Position numbers and translations under genes: made by a program. From contig NZ_CP136865.1 in assembly GCF_045689245.1 (NCBI RefSeq), positions 3,472,001 through 3,536,000 on the forward strand: a stretch of 64,000 nucleotides of DNA. Reading direction: 5' to 3'. The first letter of the stretch is position 1; each line of letters opens with the position of its first letter. The DNA is from Congregibacter brevis. Lineage in GTDB: Bacteria > Pseudomonadota > Gammaproteobacteria > Pseudomonadales > Halieaceae. Positions 25,950 through 35,030 of this stretch are shown piece after piece. Below the pieces are notes generated by a model, which worked only from the letters and a program-made list of their open reading frames with translations, ran no database searches and was not told where the DNA came from.

Positions 25950-25972
25950 TGCTGTTTCCTGTTCATTACTAC

Positions 25973-26017
25973 ACTCTACACACTCTGCGTACTCTGCACA
26001 CTCTGCGTACTCTATGT
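25973..26017. repeat. 9-bp tandem repeat, 5 copies, flhF-flhG gap
   Basis: ACTCTACAC, ACTCTGCGT, ACTCTGCAC, ACTCTGCGT, ACTCTATGT in direct succession (an 18-bp superperiod in the middle). It is immediately upstream of the flhG Shine-Dalgarno; read through in the flhG frame it gives Glu-Tyr-Ala-Glu-Cys repeats. Confidence 0.9.
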
Positions 26018-26070
26018 TGAGAACACTGGCGGTCATTATTTTTTCGGTCCGGCGGCTCTCGTGCGGGTCG

Positions 26071-27198
26071 CTAACTAGCGACACGCAGCTGCCTAGCCGG
26101 CACAGCCGGATCAACATCCGCAAGTTGTACGGCTCTACGCACAAGCTCAAGACCGTCTGCATAATGCAGGTCTTCCGGAATCCGTTGACCGTCGCTAAAA
26201 CCTAACAGCGGTAATCTAGCACTGATAACAACATCCAAAACACCGCCGAGACTCTGAGCCTCGTCCACCTTCGAAATGATAGCACCGCTGAGTGCCCGAG
26301 GCGCAAAGTTTGCGGCCAAAGCTCGACATTGTGATGCTTGCGCAGACGCAGCAAGCACCAGGACATGCCTGACCGTTTTGCCAAAGCCTCGAACCAGTTC
26401 GTATTGCCGCCTCAGGCGAGCGTCATGCTGACTCATTCCCGCGGTATCGATGTAGATCTTACGTCCCTGCATCTTCTTCAATGCCAAAGACAGACTTTGC
26501 CGATCATCAGCGACAAACAAAGGTACACCCAAAGCATCAGCAAAGCTTGCCAGCTGTTCTTGCGCGCCTACACGGTAACTATCGAGCGTTACCAATCCCA
26601 CGCGGTTAGACCCTATGCGCTGGATATCCTCTCCTGCCAAGCGAGCAATCGTGCTGGTTTTACCTACACCGGTACCGCCATAGACCGCTGTCAGCTCTCC
26701 CGGGATAGTTTCAGCTTCTGAGATCTGAAGTCGATCCCCAAGGGTTGTGACAATTTGGCGCCAGGCTACATCCAGGCGCTCCGTGCGTGGAAGGCGATCA
26801 AGGAGTTCTCCAGCAAGTGTTCGCGATAACCCCATGCGCAGCAAACGCTGGCGCAATACGGATTTCTGCGCGGGCCCTTTACCTGTCTCCTGCCATTTTC
26901 TTCCACCCAGCTCCTTATCCAAAATATTGCGAAGACGCTCCAACTCATTCTCCAACGCTTTCAGCTGAATCTCGTTGGTAGGACTCGCGGCTGGCGTAGG
27001 TCTGCGCTCCGGCTCGGAGGCAGATCTTCGCTTAGGCACTGCGTTGGCGACAGCGTGCTCAACATCGATAGCAGCCGTGATTTCAACCTGTCCCGCCACT
27101 CGGCGATTGGCAAGGATCAGTGCATCAGCGCCGAGTTCTGCGCGCACTTGTGCCATGGCACTGCGGCTATCTCTTGCTACGTAGCGTTCAACTCTCAT
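26071..27198 (-). CDS. flhF: Flagellar placement GTPase FlhF (SRP-type)
   Basis: A 375-residue SRP-family GTPase. An N-terminal B domain (about 1-75) opens MRVERYVARDSRSAMAQVR. The N domain (about 110-160) is followed by a G domain with GGTGVGKT (174-181), VTLDSYRVGAQEQL and IDTAGMS (DxxG). FlhF sets the pole where the flagellum is built. The protein is shorter than the ~430-495 residues of many FlhF proteins because of a short linker. Preceded by flhA (38 bp), followed by flhG. Confidence 0.92.
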   Translation of the reverse strand: MRVERYVARDSRSAMAQVRAELGADALILANRRVAGQVEITAAIDVEHAVANAVPKRRSASEPERRPTPAASPTNEIQLKALENELERLRNILDKELGGRKWQETGKGPAQKSVLRQRLLRMGLSRTLAGELLDRLPRTERLDVAWRQIVTTLGDRLQISEAETIPGELTAVYGGTGVGKTSTIARLAGEDIQRIGSNRVGLVTLDSYRVGAQEQLASFADALGVPLFVADDRQSLSLALKKMQGRKIYIDTAGMSQHDARLRRQYELVRGFGKTVRHVLVLAASAQASQCRALAANFAPRALSGAIISKVDEAQSLGGVLDVVISARLPLLGFSDGQRIPEDLHYADGLELVRRAVQLADVDPAVPARQLRVAS

Positions 27199-27236
27199 TT
27201 ATCTTTACCTCTGCTGGTGTAGGGCTGCGGCGCTCA

Positions 27237-29414
27237 TCAGGCCGCAGCGCTAACTGCGCCGGCGGCAGCGCCACCCATCTGACCACGTTCTGTTCCCGGG
27301 CTCCCGCCCGGATTGTTTCCAGGGCTGTTCCCTGGGTTGCTGCCAATCGTGGCAACAACGCGAATGGACTTAGTCGGCGGGACTTCTTCGTAAGCCAGTA
27401 TGTAGAAGTTACTCATGCGCCCCTTGAGCAGCCTCGACAGGAACAATCGAATATTGCTCGCTACCAGTAACACCGGATTATGGCCGTCCGTTTCCAGCTT
27501 GCCCGAAGCCTGAATAACCTGCTGAATCACCGCGTCCATTAACGAAGGCTCCAACCCACCGGGAGACCCCTCTACTGAAGACAGCAATATCTGTTCCAAC
27601 TGGGAATCAAGCACCATAACCGGCATTTCGCGCGCCGTTCCGTTGACGGTTTGAAAGATTGCAGGTCCCAGAGCGATGCGAACTCTGGCGGTTAAAGCGT
27701 CAGAATCCTGACCCTTTCCACCATGATCTGACAGCGCTTCCGCGATGGTCCGCATATCCCGAACAGGAATCCCCTCCTCCAAGAGGTTGTGAACCACGCG
27801 GGTAACCTCCGAGAGGCTCATGACACCGGGCACCAAACTCTCAACCAGCTTCGGCGATGACTTCGACAGCTTGTCCAGGAGCTGCTGCACTCCATCCTGG
27901 CCGATGAGTTCGTGCGCCTGATTCTTGAGAATCTGACTCAGGTGCGTGGCTATCACCGTGCTGCTGTCGACCACCGTGTATCCCATGGTTTGAGCTTCAT
28001 CGCGCTGGGATGCATCAATCCACACAGCATCCAAGCCAAAGGTGGGATCTTTTGTTGCAACACCGTCGAGTTCGCCAAACACTTGACCGGGGTTAATCGC
28101 CAGCTCCCGGCCAGGGAATACCTCTCCCTCGCCGGCGATCACATCATGCAGACTTATTCGATAGTTGTTCGGCGACAAGTCCAGGTTGTCGCGAATGTGC
28201 ACTGAATGCACAAGGAAACCCAGTTCCTGCGAGAGTTTTTTACGTACACCCTTAATACGACTGAGAAGATCGCCGCCCTGGTTTTTGTCGACCAGCGAGA
28301 TCAGCCGATACCCCACTTCTAAACCAATCTCGTCGACCTGGGCGACATCATCCCAGCTCAGGTCCTTAGCCTCGGCAGGCTTCGGCTCGTCCGTAACTTC
28401 GGGTTCCAATGTCGCCTCAGGCGCTGGCTGTGCTTTTAGATAGCCTATGGCCCCTAGAACACCTGCGATACCCAGAAAAACAGTATTAGGCATGCCAGGA
28501 ACAAGGCCGATGATGCCGATGATCGATGCCGCCACAAAGAGAATCCGCGGGTTGTCTGTCAGCTGCGAAACCACCTCTGCACCCATGTCGGCGGTTCCGG
28601 ACATCCGAGTCACGATGATCGCCGCGGCCGTCGACAGGAGCATCGACGGTATTTGCGCGACCAACCCATCACCAATCGTTAACAACACGTAGTTTTCCGC
28701 GGCTTGAGCGGCGGTCAGGTCATGCTGCAAGGTACCGATCGCAAAACCGCCAAGAATATTGATAAACAGAATCAAAATACCAGCGACCGCATCGCCGCGG
28801 ACAAACTTACTCGCGCCATCCATCGCCCCGTAGAAGTCAGCCTCGCTGCCCACTTCTTCACGTCGGCGCAAAGCTTCGTCCTGTGTAATCAGTCCGGCAT
28901 TCAAGTCAGCATCAATTGCCATCTGTTTACCGGGCATGGCATCCAAGGTAAAACGCGCCGTGACCTCAGAGATTCGCCCAGCACCCTTGGTCACCACGAC
29001 GAAGTTGATGACAACGAGAATGGTGAAGAGCACCAGTCCCACGGCGTAGCTGCCGCCTACAACAAAATCACCGAAGGCCTCGATGACACTACCGGCCGCG
29101 CCGGTACCGGTATGTCCCTCAAGCAACACCACTCGCGTCGACGCCACATTGAGCCCCAAACGTAGAAGAGTAGAAATCAGCAGAACCGTGGGGAAAACCG
29201 CAAACTCAAGGGGCCGACCGGCGTAAACAGCGGCGAGGAGAACAATAATTGCCAGCGCTATATTGAAGGTGAAGAGTACATCCAGAATCACCGGCGGCAA
29301 CGGCAATACGATCATCGACAAGAGCAGCATCATCACCAGCGGCGTGCCGATGCCGGACATCAGACCCATGGGGCCCTGGGCCGCACCCGGTAGCGTATTA
29401 GTCGTCGCCATCAT
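27237..29414 (-). CDS. flhA: Flagellar export gate protein FlhA
   Basis: A 725-residue export-gate protein with eight N-terminal membrane helices (about 20-330), the FHIPEP-type stretch LRLGLNVASTRVVLLEG and cytoplasmic FIPEP-region motif EVTARFTLDAMPGKQMAIDADLNAG. The cytosolic domain starts near residue 360 and ends with VATIG. An atypical low-complexity tail follows (GSNPGNSPGNNPGGSPG plus an Ala/Gly-rich end). Start overlaps flhB by 17 bp. Confidence 0.95.
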   Translation of the reverse strand: MMATTNTLPGAAQGPMGLMSGIGTPLVMMLLLSMIVLPLPPVILDVLFTFNIALAIIVLLAAVYAGRPLEFAVFPTVLLISTLLRLGLNVASTRVVLLEGHTGTGAAGSVIEAFGDFVVGGSYAVGLVLFTILVVINFVVVTKGAGRISEVTARFTLDAMPGKQMAIDADLNAGLITQDEALRRREEVGSEADFYGAMDGASKFVRGDAVAGILILFINILGGFAIGTLQHDLTAAQAAENYVLLTIGDGLVAQIPSMLLSTAAAIIVTRMSGTADMGAEVVSQLTDNPRILFVAASIIGIIGLVPGMPNTVFLGIAGVLGAIGYLKAQPAPEATLEPEVTDEPKPAEAKDLSWDDVAQVDEIGLEVGYRLISLVDKNQGGDLLSRIKGVRKKLSQELGFLVHSVHIRDNLDLSPNNYRISLHDVIAGEGEVFPGRELAINPGQVFGELDGVATKDPTFGLDAVWIDASQRDEAQTMGYTVVDSSTVIATHLSQILKNQAHELIGQDGVQQLLDKLSKSSPKLVESLVPGVMSLSEVTRVVHNLLEEGIPVRDMRTIAEALSDHGGKGQDSDALTARVRIALGPAIFQTVNGTAREMPVMVLDSQLEQILLSSVEGSPGGLEPSLMDAVIQQVIQASGKLETDGHNPVLLVASNIRLFLSRLLKGRMSNFYILAYEEVPPTKSIRVVATIGSNPGNSPGNNPGGSPGTERGQMGGAAAGAVSAAA

Positions 29415-30552
29415 TAGGCTCCTTATCCATCAGGTGCTCGTAATTGTCGGGTACTTCTAAATCCAGAGGACGGGGCACGTAGTCCGTCGGTCTGGAGCGT
29501 CGTAGCTGGAACAAATAGGCCAGTACGCGTGCAACGGCCAGGTACAAGTCATTGGGGATTTCGTCGCCAATTTCGGTACTGCCGTACAAGGCCCGTGCAA
29601 GAGGCGGCGCTTCATAAAGGGGAACGTCGTGCTCGTTGGCGATGCTTCGAATCTGCAGTGCAATCAAGTCACGACCTTTAGCCACGACCTTCGGCGCGCC
29701 ACCACTGTCGGCGTAGGACAAAGCAACGGAGTAATGGGTCGGGTTTGTGATGACAACATCGGCCGTAGGCACGTCTTCCATCATGCGCCGCTGGGAGACC
29801 TCACGCTGCAGGGCACGAATGCGCTGTTTCACTTCCGGACGACCGTCGGTCTCTTTCATCTCGTCGCGAACTTCCTGGCGTGTCATGCGCAGCTGCTTGT
29901 TGAAGTTCCAGAGTTCGAAAGGCACATCAAACATCACGATAAGCACCATGGCGGCGCTCAGAATAATCAGTGAAGTAACCAGCATCACAACAACGCGACT
30001 GCTGGCCTCTCCGGGCGTTAAAGCACTGAGCGTCAGAATCTCGTGCTCAAAAGCCATAATCAGAAAATAGGCGACGGTCATGAGCATAAGGAACTTCAAT
30101 AGAGCTTTTACCAGCTCCAGCAGTCCCTTTACGGAAAACACCCTGCCGAGGCCTTTTACGGGATCCAGTTTTTCAAGCTTAAAAGCCATGGCTTGAAGAC
30201 TGAAAGACCAGCCACCCATGATGAGTGGACCCGCGAGTGCTGCAACAACGGTTACGGCAAACAACGGCGCCAAGGTGAGCAAAGCAGAAACTGCCATGTG
30301 CATGAAGTGCACCGGCAGCTGTTCTGCATCAAAAGCTGCCGCGCGATCAACACTAAAGCCATTGGTGGTCACCGCAAAAAGACCGTCGATGAGACCGCCA
30401 CCCAAAATCCACAGGCCGACGCCGGTAATAAGCAGCGAGAGCATGGTGTTGAGCTCTCGGGATCGGGGTACCTGGCCCTTTTTTCGCGCCTCTTCTTTGC
30501 GGCGCTCTGTAGGCGGTTCTGTACGTTCTTGTCCGGTCTGTTCTTCAGCCAT
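29398..30552 (-). CDS. flhB: Flagellar export switch protein FlhB
   Basis: A 384-residue inner-membrane export protein starting with TERRKEEARKKGQVPRS, four membrane helices (about 35-215), and the self-cleavage motif NPTH (270-273) followed by the C-terminal domain (ALSYADSGGAPKVVAKGRD). It switches export from rod/hook to filament substrates together with FliK. It overlaps flhA; a detached paralogue of its C-terminal domain lies at 18.8-19.0 kb. Confidence 0.95.
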   Translation of the reverse strand: MAEEQTGQERTEPPTERRKEEARKKGQVPRSRELNTMLSLLITGVGLWILGGGLIDGLFAVTTNGFSVDRAAAFDAEQLPVHFMHMAVSALLTLAPLFAVTVVAALAGPLIMGGWSFSLQAMAFKLEKLDPVKGLGRVFSVKGLLELVKALLKFLMLMTVAYFLIMAFEHEILTLSALTPGEASSRVVVMLVTSLIILSAAMVLIVMFDVPFELWNFNKQLRMTRQEVRDEMKETDGRPEVKQRIRALQREVSQRRMMEDVPTADVVITNPTHYSVALSYADSGGAPKVVAKGRDLIALQIRSIANEHDVPLYEAPPLARALYGSTEIGDEIPNDLYLAVARVLAYLFQLRRSRPTDYVPRPLDLEVPDNYEHLMDKEPNDGDD

Positions 30553-30567
30553 AGCGCGCTCCCCCTG

Positions 30568-31347
30568 TCAGCCCAGCACCAACAGCGTTTGTTCGAGTCC
30601 AAGACTCAAAAAACGCTGGAGGGTAGACAGGAACATGGGGAGCGCCAGCAACATGAAAACGAAACCGGCAACAATCGTGACGGGAAAACCCACAGCAAAA
30701 ATATTCAGCTGAGGAGCGGCCCGGGTGATAACGCCAAAGGCGACGTTAATCATCAAAATGGCGGTTAACGTGGGCAGCGCCAGTAGCAACGCACTGGCAA
30801 ACAGTTGACTGCCCAGTGCTGCGACATTTGCGAACATTCCCAGAGGAGAAAACCCGCTTCCCACAGGAATCAGCGCAAAGCTTTCGACGACGGCGCTGAT
30901 CAACATGAGGTGGCCATCAATCGCCAGAAACAACAATGTTGCCAGTACGACATTGAGCTGGCTCACTACCGGCACCTGCACACCGTTTTGTGGATCAATG
31001 GACATTGCGAAACCGAGACCCATACTCATGGCCACACTGTGTCCAGCGACAACTACCGCCGCAAATACCAGCTGCATAACAAAGCCCATCACCAGACCAA
31101 TGGCAACTTCGCGCACCGCGAGCACCAATCCCACCGCGGACAATGGCTCGACTACCGGCGTGGCGGGTAACAATGGAGCCACCAATGCAGCAACGGTCAC
31201 CCCTAACAAAATTCGAACTCTGATGGTGATGGACGCGTAACTAAAGATTGGCGCGGCGAGCAGCATTGCCGACACACGCAAGAAGGGCCACAAGTAAGTG
31301 TGGAACAGCAGGATCAGTTCATCAGGTGTGAACACCATAGGATTCAC
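30568..31347 (-). CDS. fliR: Flagellar export gate protein FliR
   Basis: A 259-residue inner-membrane protein with six or so helices and the FliR motifs FLRVSAMLLAAPIF, GLVMGFVMQLVFAAV and FGVITRAAPQLNIFAVGFP. It forms the export gate with FliP and FliQ. Start overlaps fliQ by 4 bp; flhB follows 15 bp later. Confidence 0.94.
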   Translation of the reverse strand: MNPMVFTPDELILLFHTYLWPFLRVSAMLLAAPIFSYASITIRVRILLGVTVAALVAPLLPATPVVEPLSAVGLVLAVREVAIGLVMGFVMQLVFAAVVVAGHSVAMSMGLGFAMSIDPQNGVQVPVVSQLNVVLATLLFLAIDGHLMLISAVVESFALIPVGSGFSPLGMFANVAALGSQLFASALLLALPTLTAILMINVAFGVITRAAPQLNIFAVGFPVTIVAGFVFMLLALPMFLSTLQRFLSLGLEQTLLVLG

Positions 31348-31613
31348 CCCAGCAGGGATGGGATTTCCATAAACAGGCGTCTCGAGAATGTCACGACCAC
31401 CTGCAACATCCAGGGGCCCGCAACAAACAATGCGACTACCAAAGCCAACAGCTTAGGAATGAAACTCAGGGTCATTTCCTGAATCTGCGTAGCGGCCTGA
31501 AAGATACCGATGAGCAAACCCACCGCGAGTGCCGACAATAGCAGCGGGCCAGCAAGAAGTACCGCTAGCCACAAAGCGTCCTGTCCTACGGCGAGTACTG
31601 CTTCGGGTCCCAT
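31344..31613 (-). CDS. fliQ: Flagellar export gate protein FliQ
   Basis: An 89-residue, two-helix protein with family motif GLLIGIFQAATQIQEMTLSF. It is an export-gate subunit. Overlaps fliR by 4 bp and follows fliP by 9 bp, the standard order fliP-fliQ-fliR. Confidence 0.94.
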   Translation of the reverse strand: MGPEAVLAVGQDALWLAVLLAGPLLLSALAVGLLIGIFQAATQIQEMTLSFIPKLLALVVALFVAGPWMLQVVVTFSRRLFMEIPSLLG

Positions 31614-31622
31614 AGCCTGCTC

Positions 31623-32414
31623 CTACACCGTGAAGCTGGTTACGAGGGTAGCGGCGATAAGCGACCACCCATCGATAAGCACAAACAGCATGAGCTTGAA
31701 TGGCAGGGAGATCAGCATTGGAGAGAGCATCATCATGCCCATGGACATCAACACCGCGGCGACCACCAGATCAATAATCAGGAATGGCACGAACATCAGA
31801 AAGCCAATCTGGAAAGCCGTTTTTAGCTCGCTGGTAAGAAATGACGGCAGGAGTACCACCATGGGAACGTCATCTTGCGTCGCAAACGGCTGATAGCCAC
31901 CAAGCTCAGCGAACAACATTAAGTCTGTTTCGCGAGTCTGTCCGAACATGAATTCGCGAAAGGGAATCTTTGCCGCGTCCAACGCTTCAGTAAATCCGAC
32001 GGTTTCGTTCATGTAGGGCTGCAGTGCCGTAGCCCAGGCAATCTCAAATACCGGCGCCATGATGAACAAACTCAAAAACAGCGATAAGCCCAAAATGATC
32101 TGGTTCGACGGCGTCTGTGCGGTACCCAAGGCCTGGCGCAAAATTGCCAGCACAATCAGGATGCGTGTAAACGAGGTCATGGTGATCAATGCCGCAGGAA
32201 TCAAAGTCAGCAAAGTCATGAGCAGCAAGATCTGCAGGCTCATAGAGTAATCACTGCCACCTGCTGCGCTAGGCTGCACCGAAACCAACGGAATACCCGT
32301 CTGCGCCCAGGAAAGCTCTGGCAGGAACAAAAGCAATACTGCTAGAGCAAAGCCGCCCGAAGCCTTTCTTTTGAACGCGTTGATAAATGATACCTTCATG
32401 AAGGGTGAGTTCAT
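31623..32414 (-). CDS. fliP: Flagellar export gate protein FliP
   Basis: A 263-residue protein with a cleavable signal peptide (hydrophobic run FALAVLLLFLPELSWA, about 22-37) and the FliP signatures MTSFTRILIVLAILRQALGT and PFLIIDLVVAAVLMSMGMM. Forms the export-gate core with FliQ and FliR. Its ATG overlaps the fliO stop by 4 bp. Confidence 0.95.
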   Translation of the reverse strand: MNSPFMKVSFINAFKRKASGGFALAVLLLFLPELSWAQTGIPLVSVQPSAAGGSDYSMSLQILLLMTLLTLIPAALITMTSFTRILIVLAILRQALGTAQTPSNQIILGLSLFLSLFIMAPVFEIAWATALQPYMNETVGFTEALDAAKIPFREFMFGQTRETDLMLFAELGGYQPFATQDDVPMVVLLPSFLTSELKTAFQIGFLMFVPFLIIDLVVAAVLMSMGMMMLSPMLISLPFKLMLFVLIDGWSLIAATLVTSFTV

Positions 32415-32857
32415 GAGCGGCTTCCCAAGGGGTTAGCCGCACGGAGCACGGCCGCAAAATCCGGGGCGCCCGATTCTTGAGCACTGGTGTCCACCAGGGG
32501 CTCTGGCAGCACATGGAGGGTTCGGACAGAGCCGGGAGCAACACCAATCAAAAGCTGCTCACCACCCACTTCGATCAATACGACCTTTTCTCGCTGGCCA
32601 ACGCTTGCGCTGCCAATCACGCGAAGAGCAGATGCACTTCCGACGCTGACGCCGTTGAACCGTTTCAGGAAGTAAACGACGGCGAACAAGCAGACAAACA
32701 CCAGCACCAGTGATCCTAAAACCTGAAACAGGTATCCGGCACTGAACAGTTCCGTTGGCGCACCCGCTGCGGCGTCCGACGCAGGCACCTGCGCATGGGC
32801 GTTGGAAGACAGCGACAATGCGAGAGGAGCAAAAAGCTTGGAGCGAAGAATATTCAT
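32411..32857 (-). CDS. fliO: Flagellar protein FliO
   Basis: A 148-residue protein with an N-terminal signal-like segment (1-22), one membrane helix (LVLVFVCLFAVVYFL, about 52-66) and the FliO cytosolic domain IGSASVGQREKVVLIEVGGEQLLIG. It assists FliP assembly into the gate. Overlaps both neighbours fliN and fliP by 4 bp. Confidence 0.9.
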   Translation of the reverse strand: MNILRSKLFAPLALSLSSNAHAQVPASDAAAGAPTELFSAGYLFQVLGSLVLVFVCLFAVVYFLKRFNGVSVGSASALRVIGSASVGQREKVVLIEVGGEQLLIGVAPGSVRTLHVLPEPLVDTSAQESGAPDFAAVLRAANPLGSRS

Positions 32858-33216
32858 TTGAGCTTTTTTAGACGCTCCGATGGGCTCACAACGTCTATGA
32901 GTCTCAGACCAAACTGCCCAGAGGATTCCACCACCTCACCGCGCGCAATGAGCGTACCGTTGACCATGAGATCCAAATGCTCACTGACTCCGCGATCGAG
33001 GCTGACGATGGATCCTTGATTCAGTGCCAGCAAATCCTTTATGGGTAAGCGTGCGCGACCGATCTCTACGGACAAAGTAACTTGCACGTCCATAAGGAGG
33101 TCGAGATCAATTTTTCCGCCGACGCTGGCCGTCGGGGCCGCACCGCCCTGGAGCTCTTCGGGAGGCTCTGCGGCTACTGCGTCGTTTGTTTGTTCGTCAC
33201 TCATAATCTTCTCCAA
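32854..33216 (-). CDS. fliN: Flagellar motor switch protein FliN
   Basis: A 120-residue C-ring protein. A short acidic/Ala-rich N-terminus precedes the SpoA domain with LLMDVQVTLSVEIGRARLPI, KDLLALNQGSIVSLDRG, NGTLIARGEVV and GLRLIDVVSPSERL. It forms the lower C-ring with FliM. Overlaps fliO by 4 bp, 3 bp after fliM. Confidence 0.95.
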   Translation of the reverse strand: MEKIMSDEQTNDAVAAEPPEELQGGAAPTASVGGKIDLDLLMDVQVTLSVEIGRARLPIKDLLALNQGSIVSLDRGVSEHLDLMVNGTLIARGEVVESSGQFGLRLIDVVSPSERLKKLK

Positions 33217-33219
33217 AAC

Positions 33220-34200
33220 CTAGTTGGTTGCCGGCAGCAACGAACTGGCGAGTGTTTGTACTTGAACGGCTTTCTTGCCGTCGAAACTTCCATAGCGCCC
33301 TTCTGCAAGAGTCACGTTTTCAATCTTCAGGATCACTTCTTCCGTGGACTTCAGCGGAATCACGGCACCGGCCTCCAACTCGAGTAAATCCGACAAAGCG
33401 ATCGATTGAGTGGCGAGTACCCCCGCGAGATCCAGCTCGATGCCTGGCAACTCGCGACGAAAGAAGGGCTCCCAGCTTTGACCATCGCTGGGCTCATCTT
33501 TTTTACGCGGTGGTGCAAAACGAGCGCGGTAGGGCTCCAAAGACGCGAAAGGAAGGAGCAAATTGACACTGCTGGAAAACTCACCAACGCTGAGAGAAAA
33601 AACCAGACTCAGCAAGATATCGGACGAAGGGAGCATCTCGAGACGATCAGGCACTCCCATCGTTCCCAGCTCACCTGCTTCCAGCGGCAGTTTCTCGCGC
33701 CAGGATTCGACGATACTGGCGATCTGAAACTCAGCAATTCGCTCCGCCAGTCGAAGTTCTGTGGGCGTTAGACTCGTCCTTGTGTTTTCCTGGGGCGCTC
33801 CGCCCCCGCCAAAGTAGGCGTTAACGGCAAAGGACAAAAGACCAGATGGCGAGATACAAAAAACCGGACCCGCAAGGGGCGAAAGGCTTGTTGTAGTAAC
33901 AGCAACACTGGGTTCAAGGGATGCAATGGCATCCGCAACGGTGACTAGTTCTGGTGTCTCTGCGCGAACCAGAAAATCAATGGAGAAACTATTTTCGAGG
34001 GCTGTGCCCAGCATATCCGCATGACGTTCGATGAGCGGACCCAGGGCAACAAATTCGCGCAGGAGCGATTGCTCCCGCGCCGAGAAATCAAAGCGGCGGA
34101 ACTGGCCATCGTCAGCAGAGTCATCTGCCGAGGTGTTCTCGTCAACGCTTTCCATGAGCGCATCGATCTCACCTTCTGTTAAGACGTCATCACTGGCCAT
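33220..34200 (-). CDS. fliM: Flagellar motor switch protein FliM
   Basis: A 326-residue C-ring protein. The N-terminal CheY-P-binding peptide is present as VLTEGEIDALMESV (about residues 5-18, EIDALM core), followed by the FliM middle domain (VEFQRFDFS-type start, here RRFDFSAREQ) and the SpoA-like C-terminus. ATG 34200 follows GGAGCGGGA and is preferred over an upstream ATG at 34227 that would overlap fliL. Follows fliL directly. Its intact CheY-binding peptide suggests that chemotaxis control exists, though no che gene is nearby. Confidence 0.93.
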   Translation of the reverse strand: MASDDVLTEGEIDALMESVDENTSADDSADDGQFRRFDFSAREQSLLREFVALGPLIERHADMLGTALENSFSIDFLVRAETPELVTVADAIASLEPSVAVTTTSLSPLAGPVFCISPSGLLSFAVNAYFGGGGAPQENTRTSLTPTELRLAERIAEFQIASIVESWREKLPLEAGELGTMGVPDRLEMLPSSDILLSLVFSLSVGEFSSSVNLLLPFASLEPYRARFAPPRKKDEPSDGQSWEPFFRRELPGIELDLAGVLATQSIALSDLLELEAGAVIPLKSTEEVILKIENVTLAEGRYGSFDGKKAVQVQTLASSLLPATN

Positions 34201-34213
34201 TCCCGCTCCATGA

Positions 34214-34729
34214 TCATTGCAACACAAAGTTCTCGAAGTAAATTTTCTGGATCCCGTCGGCAGGAGCCAGTCCCAGGGACTTGTTCACCGCGATTAAGGC
34301 ATCGGCACGCAACTTGTCTTTTCCTTCGATCGTCTTCAGTGCCGCAAAGTCCTGCTGACTAAACAAGGTAATCAAGGCATCTCGAATAGCCGGCATATCT
34401 CTCGTCGCCTGGTCAACGGCCTCTTGCTTGTAAGCCATCAACTGCATTTCGGCTTGTACGTACCGCGTACGACCACCGTGCTCCAGATTGACCAACAGCT
34501 TTTCCATATCCAAATACAGGGGGACCTTGGGCGCCTCTTCGACGACCTCTTCAACGGCTTCCTCACCTTCGGCACTGTCACCGCCAGACAAAAAGAAAAA
34601 TGCACCAGCGCCACCACCCAACAGCACTACGACTGCCACAAGAATGATGATTAATTTGCCCTTGCCGCCTGATTTTTCTTCGACCTCGACCGCGTCGCCG
34701 CCCAGATTCAAGTTGTCTTTACCGGCCAT
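34214..34729 (-). CDS. fliL: Flagellar basal-body-associated protein FliL
   Basis: A 171-residue protein with one membrane helix (about 26-49, LIIILVAVVVLLGGGAGAFFF), an acidic Glu/Val-rich linker (about 55-66) and the periplasmic FliL domain with LVNLEHGGRTRYVQAEMQLM and DALITLFSQQDFAALKTIEGKDKLR. It supports stator activity. First gene of the fliLMNOPQR-flhBA... unit, with a sigma-54 site 63 bp upstream. Confidence 0.92.
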   Translation of the reverse strand: MAGKDNLNLGGDAVEVEEKSGGKGKLIIILVAVVVLLGGGAGAFFFLSGGDSAEGEEAVEEVVEEAPKVPLYLDMEKLLVNLEHGGRTRYVQAEMQLMAYKQEAVDQATRDMPAIRDALITLFSQQDFAALKTIEGKDKLRADALIAVNKSLGLAPADGIQKIYFENFVLQ

Positions 34730-34791
34730 TAGCCTTCTCCCGTGTCATCGGCTTGCGCGTCCCACCGTGCACACATACACGAGAAGGACAG

Positions 34792-34807
34792 AGCAATTGC
34801 CATACCA
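34792..34807 (-). promoter_or_regulatory. Sigma-54 promoter of the fliL operon
   Basis: TGGTATGGCAATTGCT on the minus strand keeps GG-N10-GC and differs from the consensus TGGCACG-N4-TTGCW at two positions. It ends 62 bp before the fliL ATG. The gap 34730-35086 also holds a dyad at 34872-34897 and a tandem repeat; no gene. Confidence 0.75.
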
Positions 34808-34871
34808 GTGGAAATTTCCACATTAAAAACAATATGTTATAGATTCTGTTGAATGGTGATCGCCAGTATTT

Positions 34872-34897
34872 TGACGCATCTTTATTCGAATGCGTCA
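34872..34897. promoter_or_regulatory. Perfect 8-bp dyad upstream of fliL sigma-54 site
   Basis: TGACGCAT and ATGCGTCA are separated by 10 bp and centred about 85 bp upstream of the sigma-54 site. No T-run flanks it, so it is more likely an enhancer site than a terminator. Confidence 0.45.
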
Positions 34898-35030
34898 GCA
34901 TACAAACGTGGGCGCTAGCCCCTAATCAATCACCCGGGAAGGATGGTAGAACGAATACGTCCGGATAAAAACAATTCCAGGAGACCGCCGCGTTGCGCGG
35001 CGATCAATAAGATGGGCGATAACTCTCTAG

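Noticed and set aside
25949..26162. Longer FlhG start at 26162 or 26036
   Set aside because: It overlaps flhF or runs through the 9-bp repeat, lacks a good Shine-Dalgarno, and exceeds the family length; ATG 25949 has AGGAAA at the right distance.
30193..30768. Long plus-strand ORF (191 codons) opposite flhB/fliR
   Set aside because: It is antisense to two clear flagellar genes and low-complexity (Gln/His/Arg-rich), as expected of a shadow frame.
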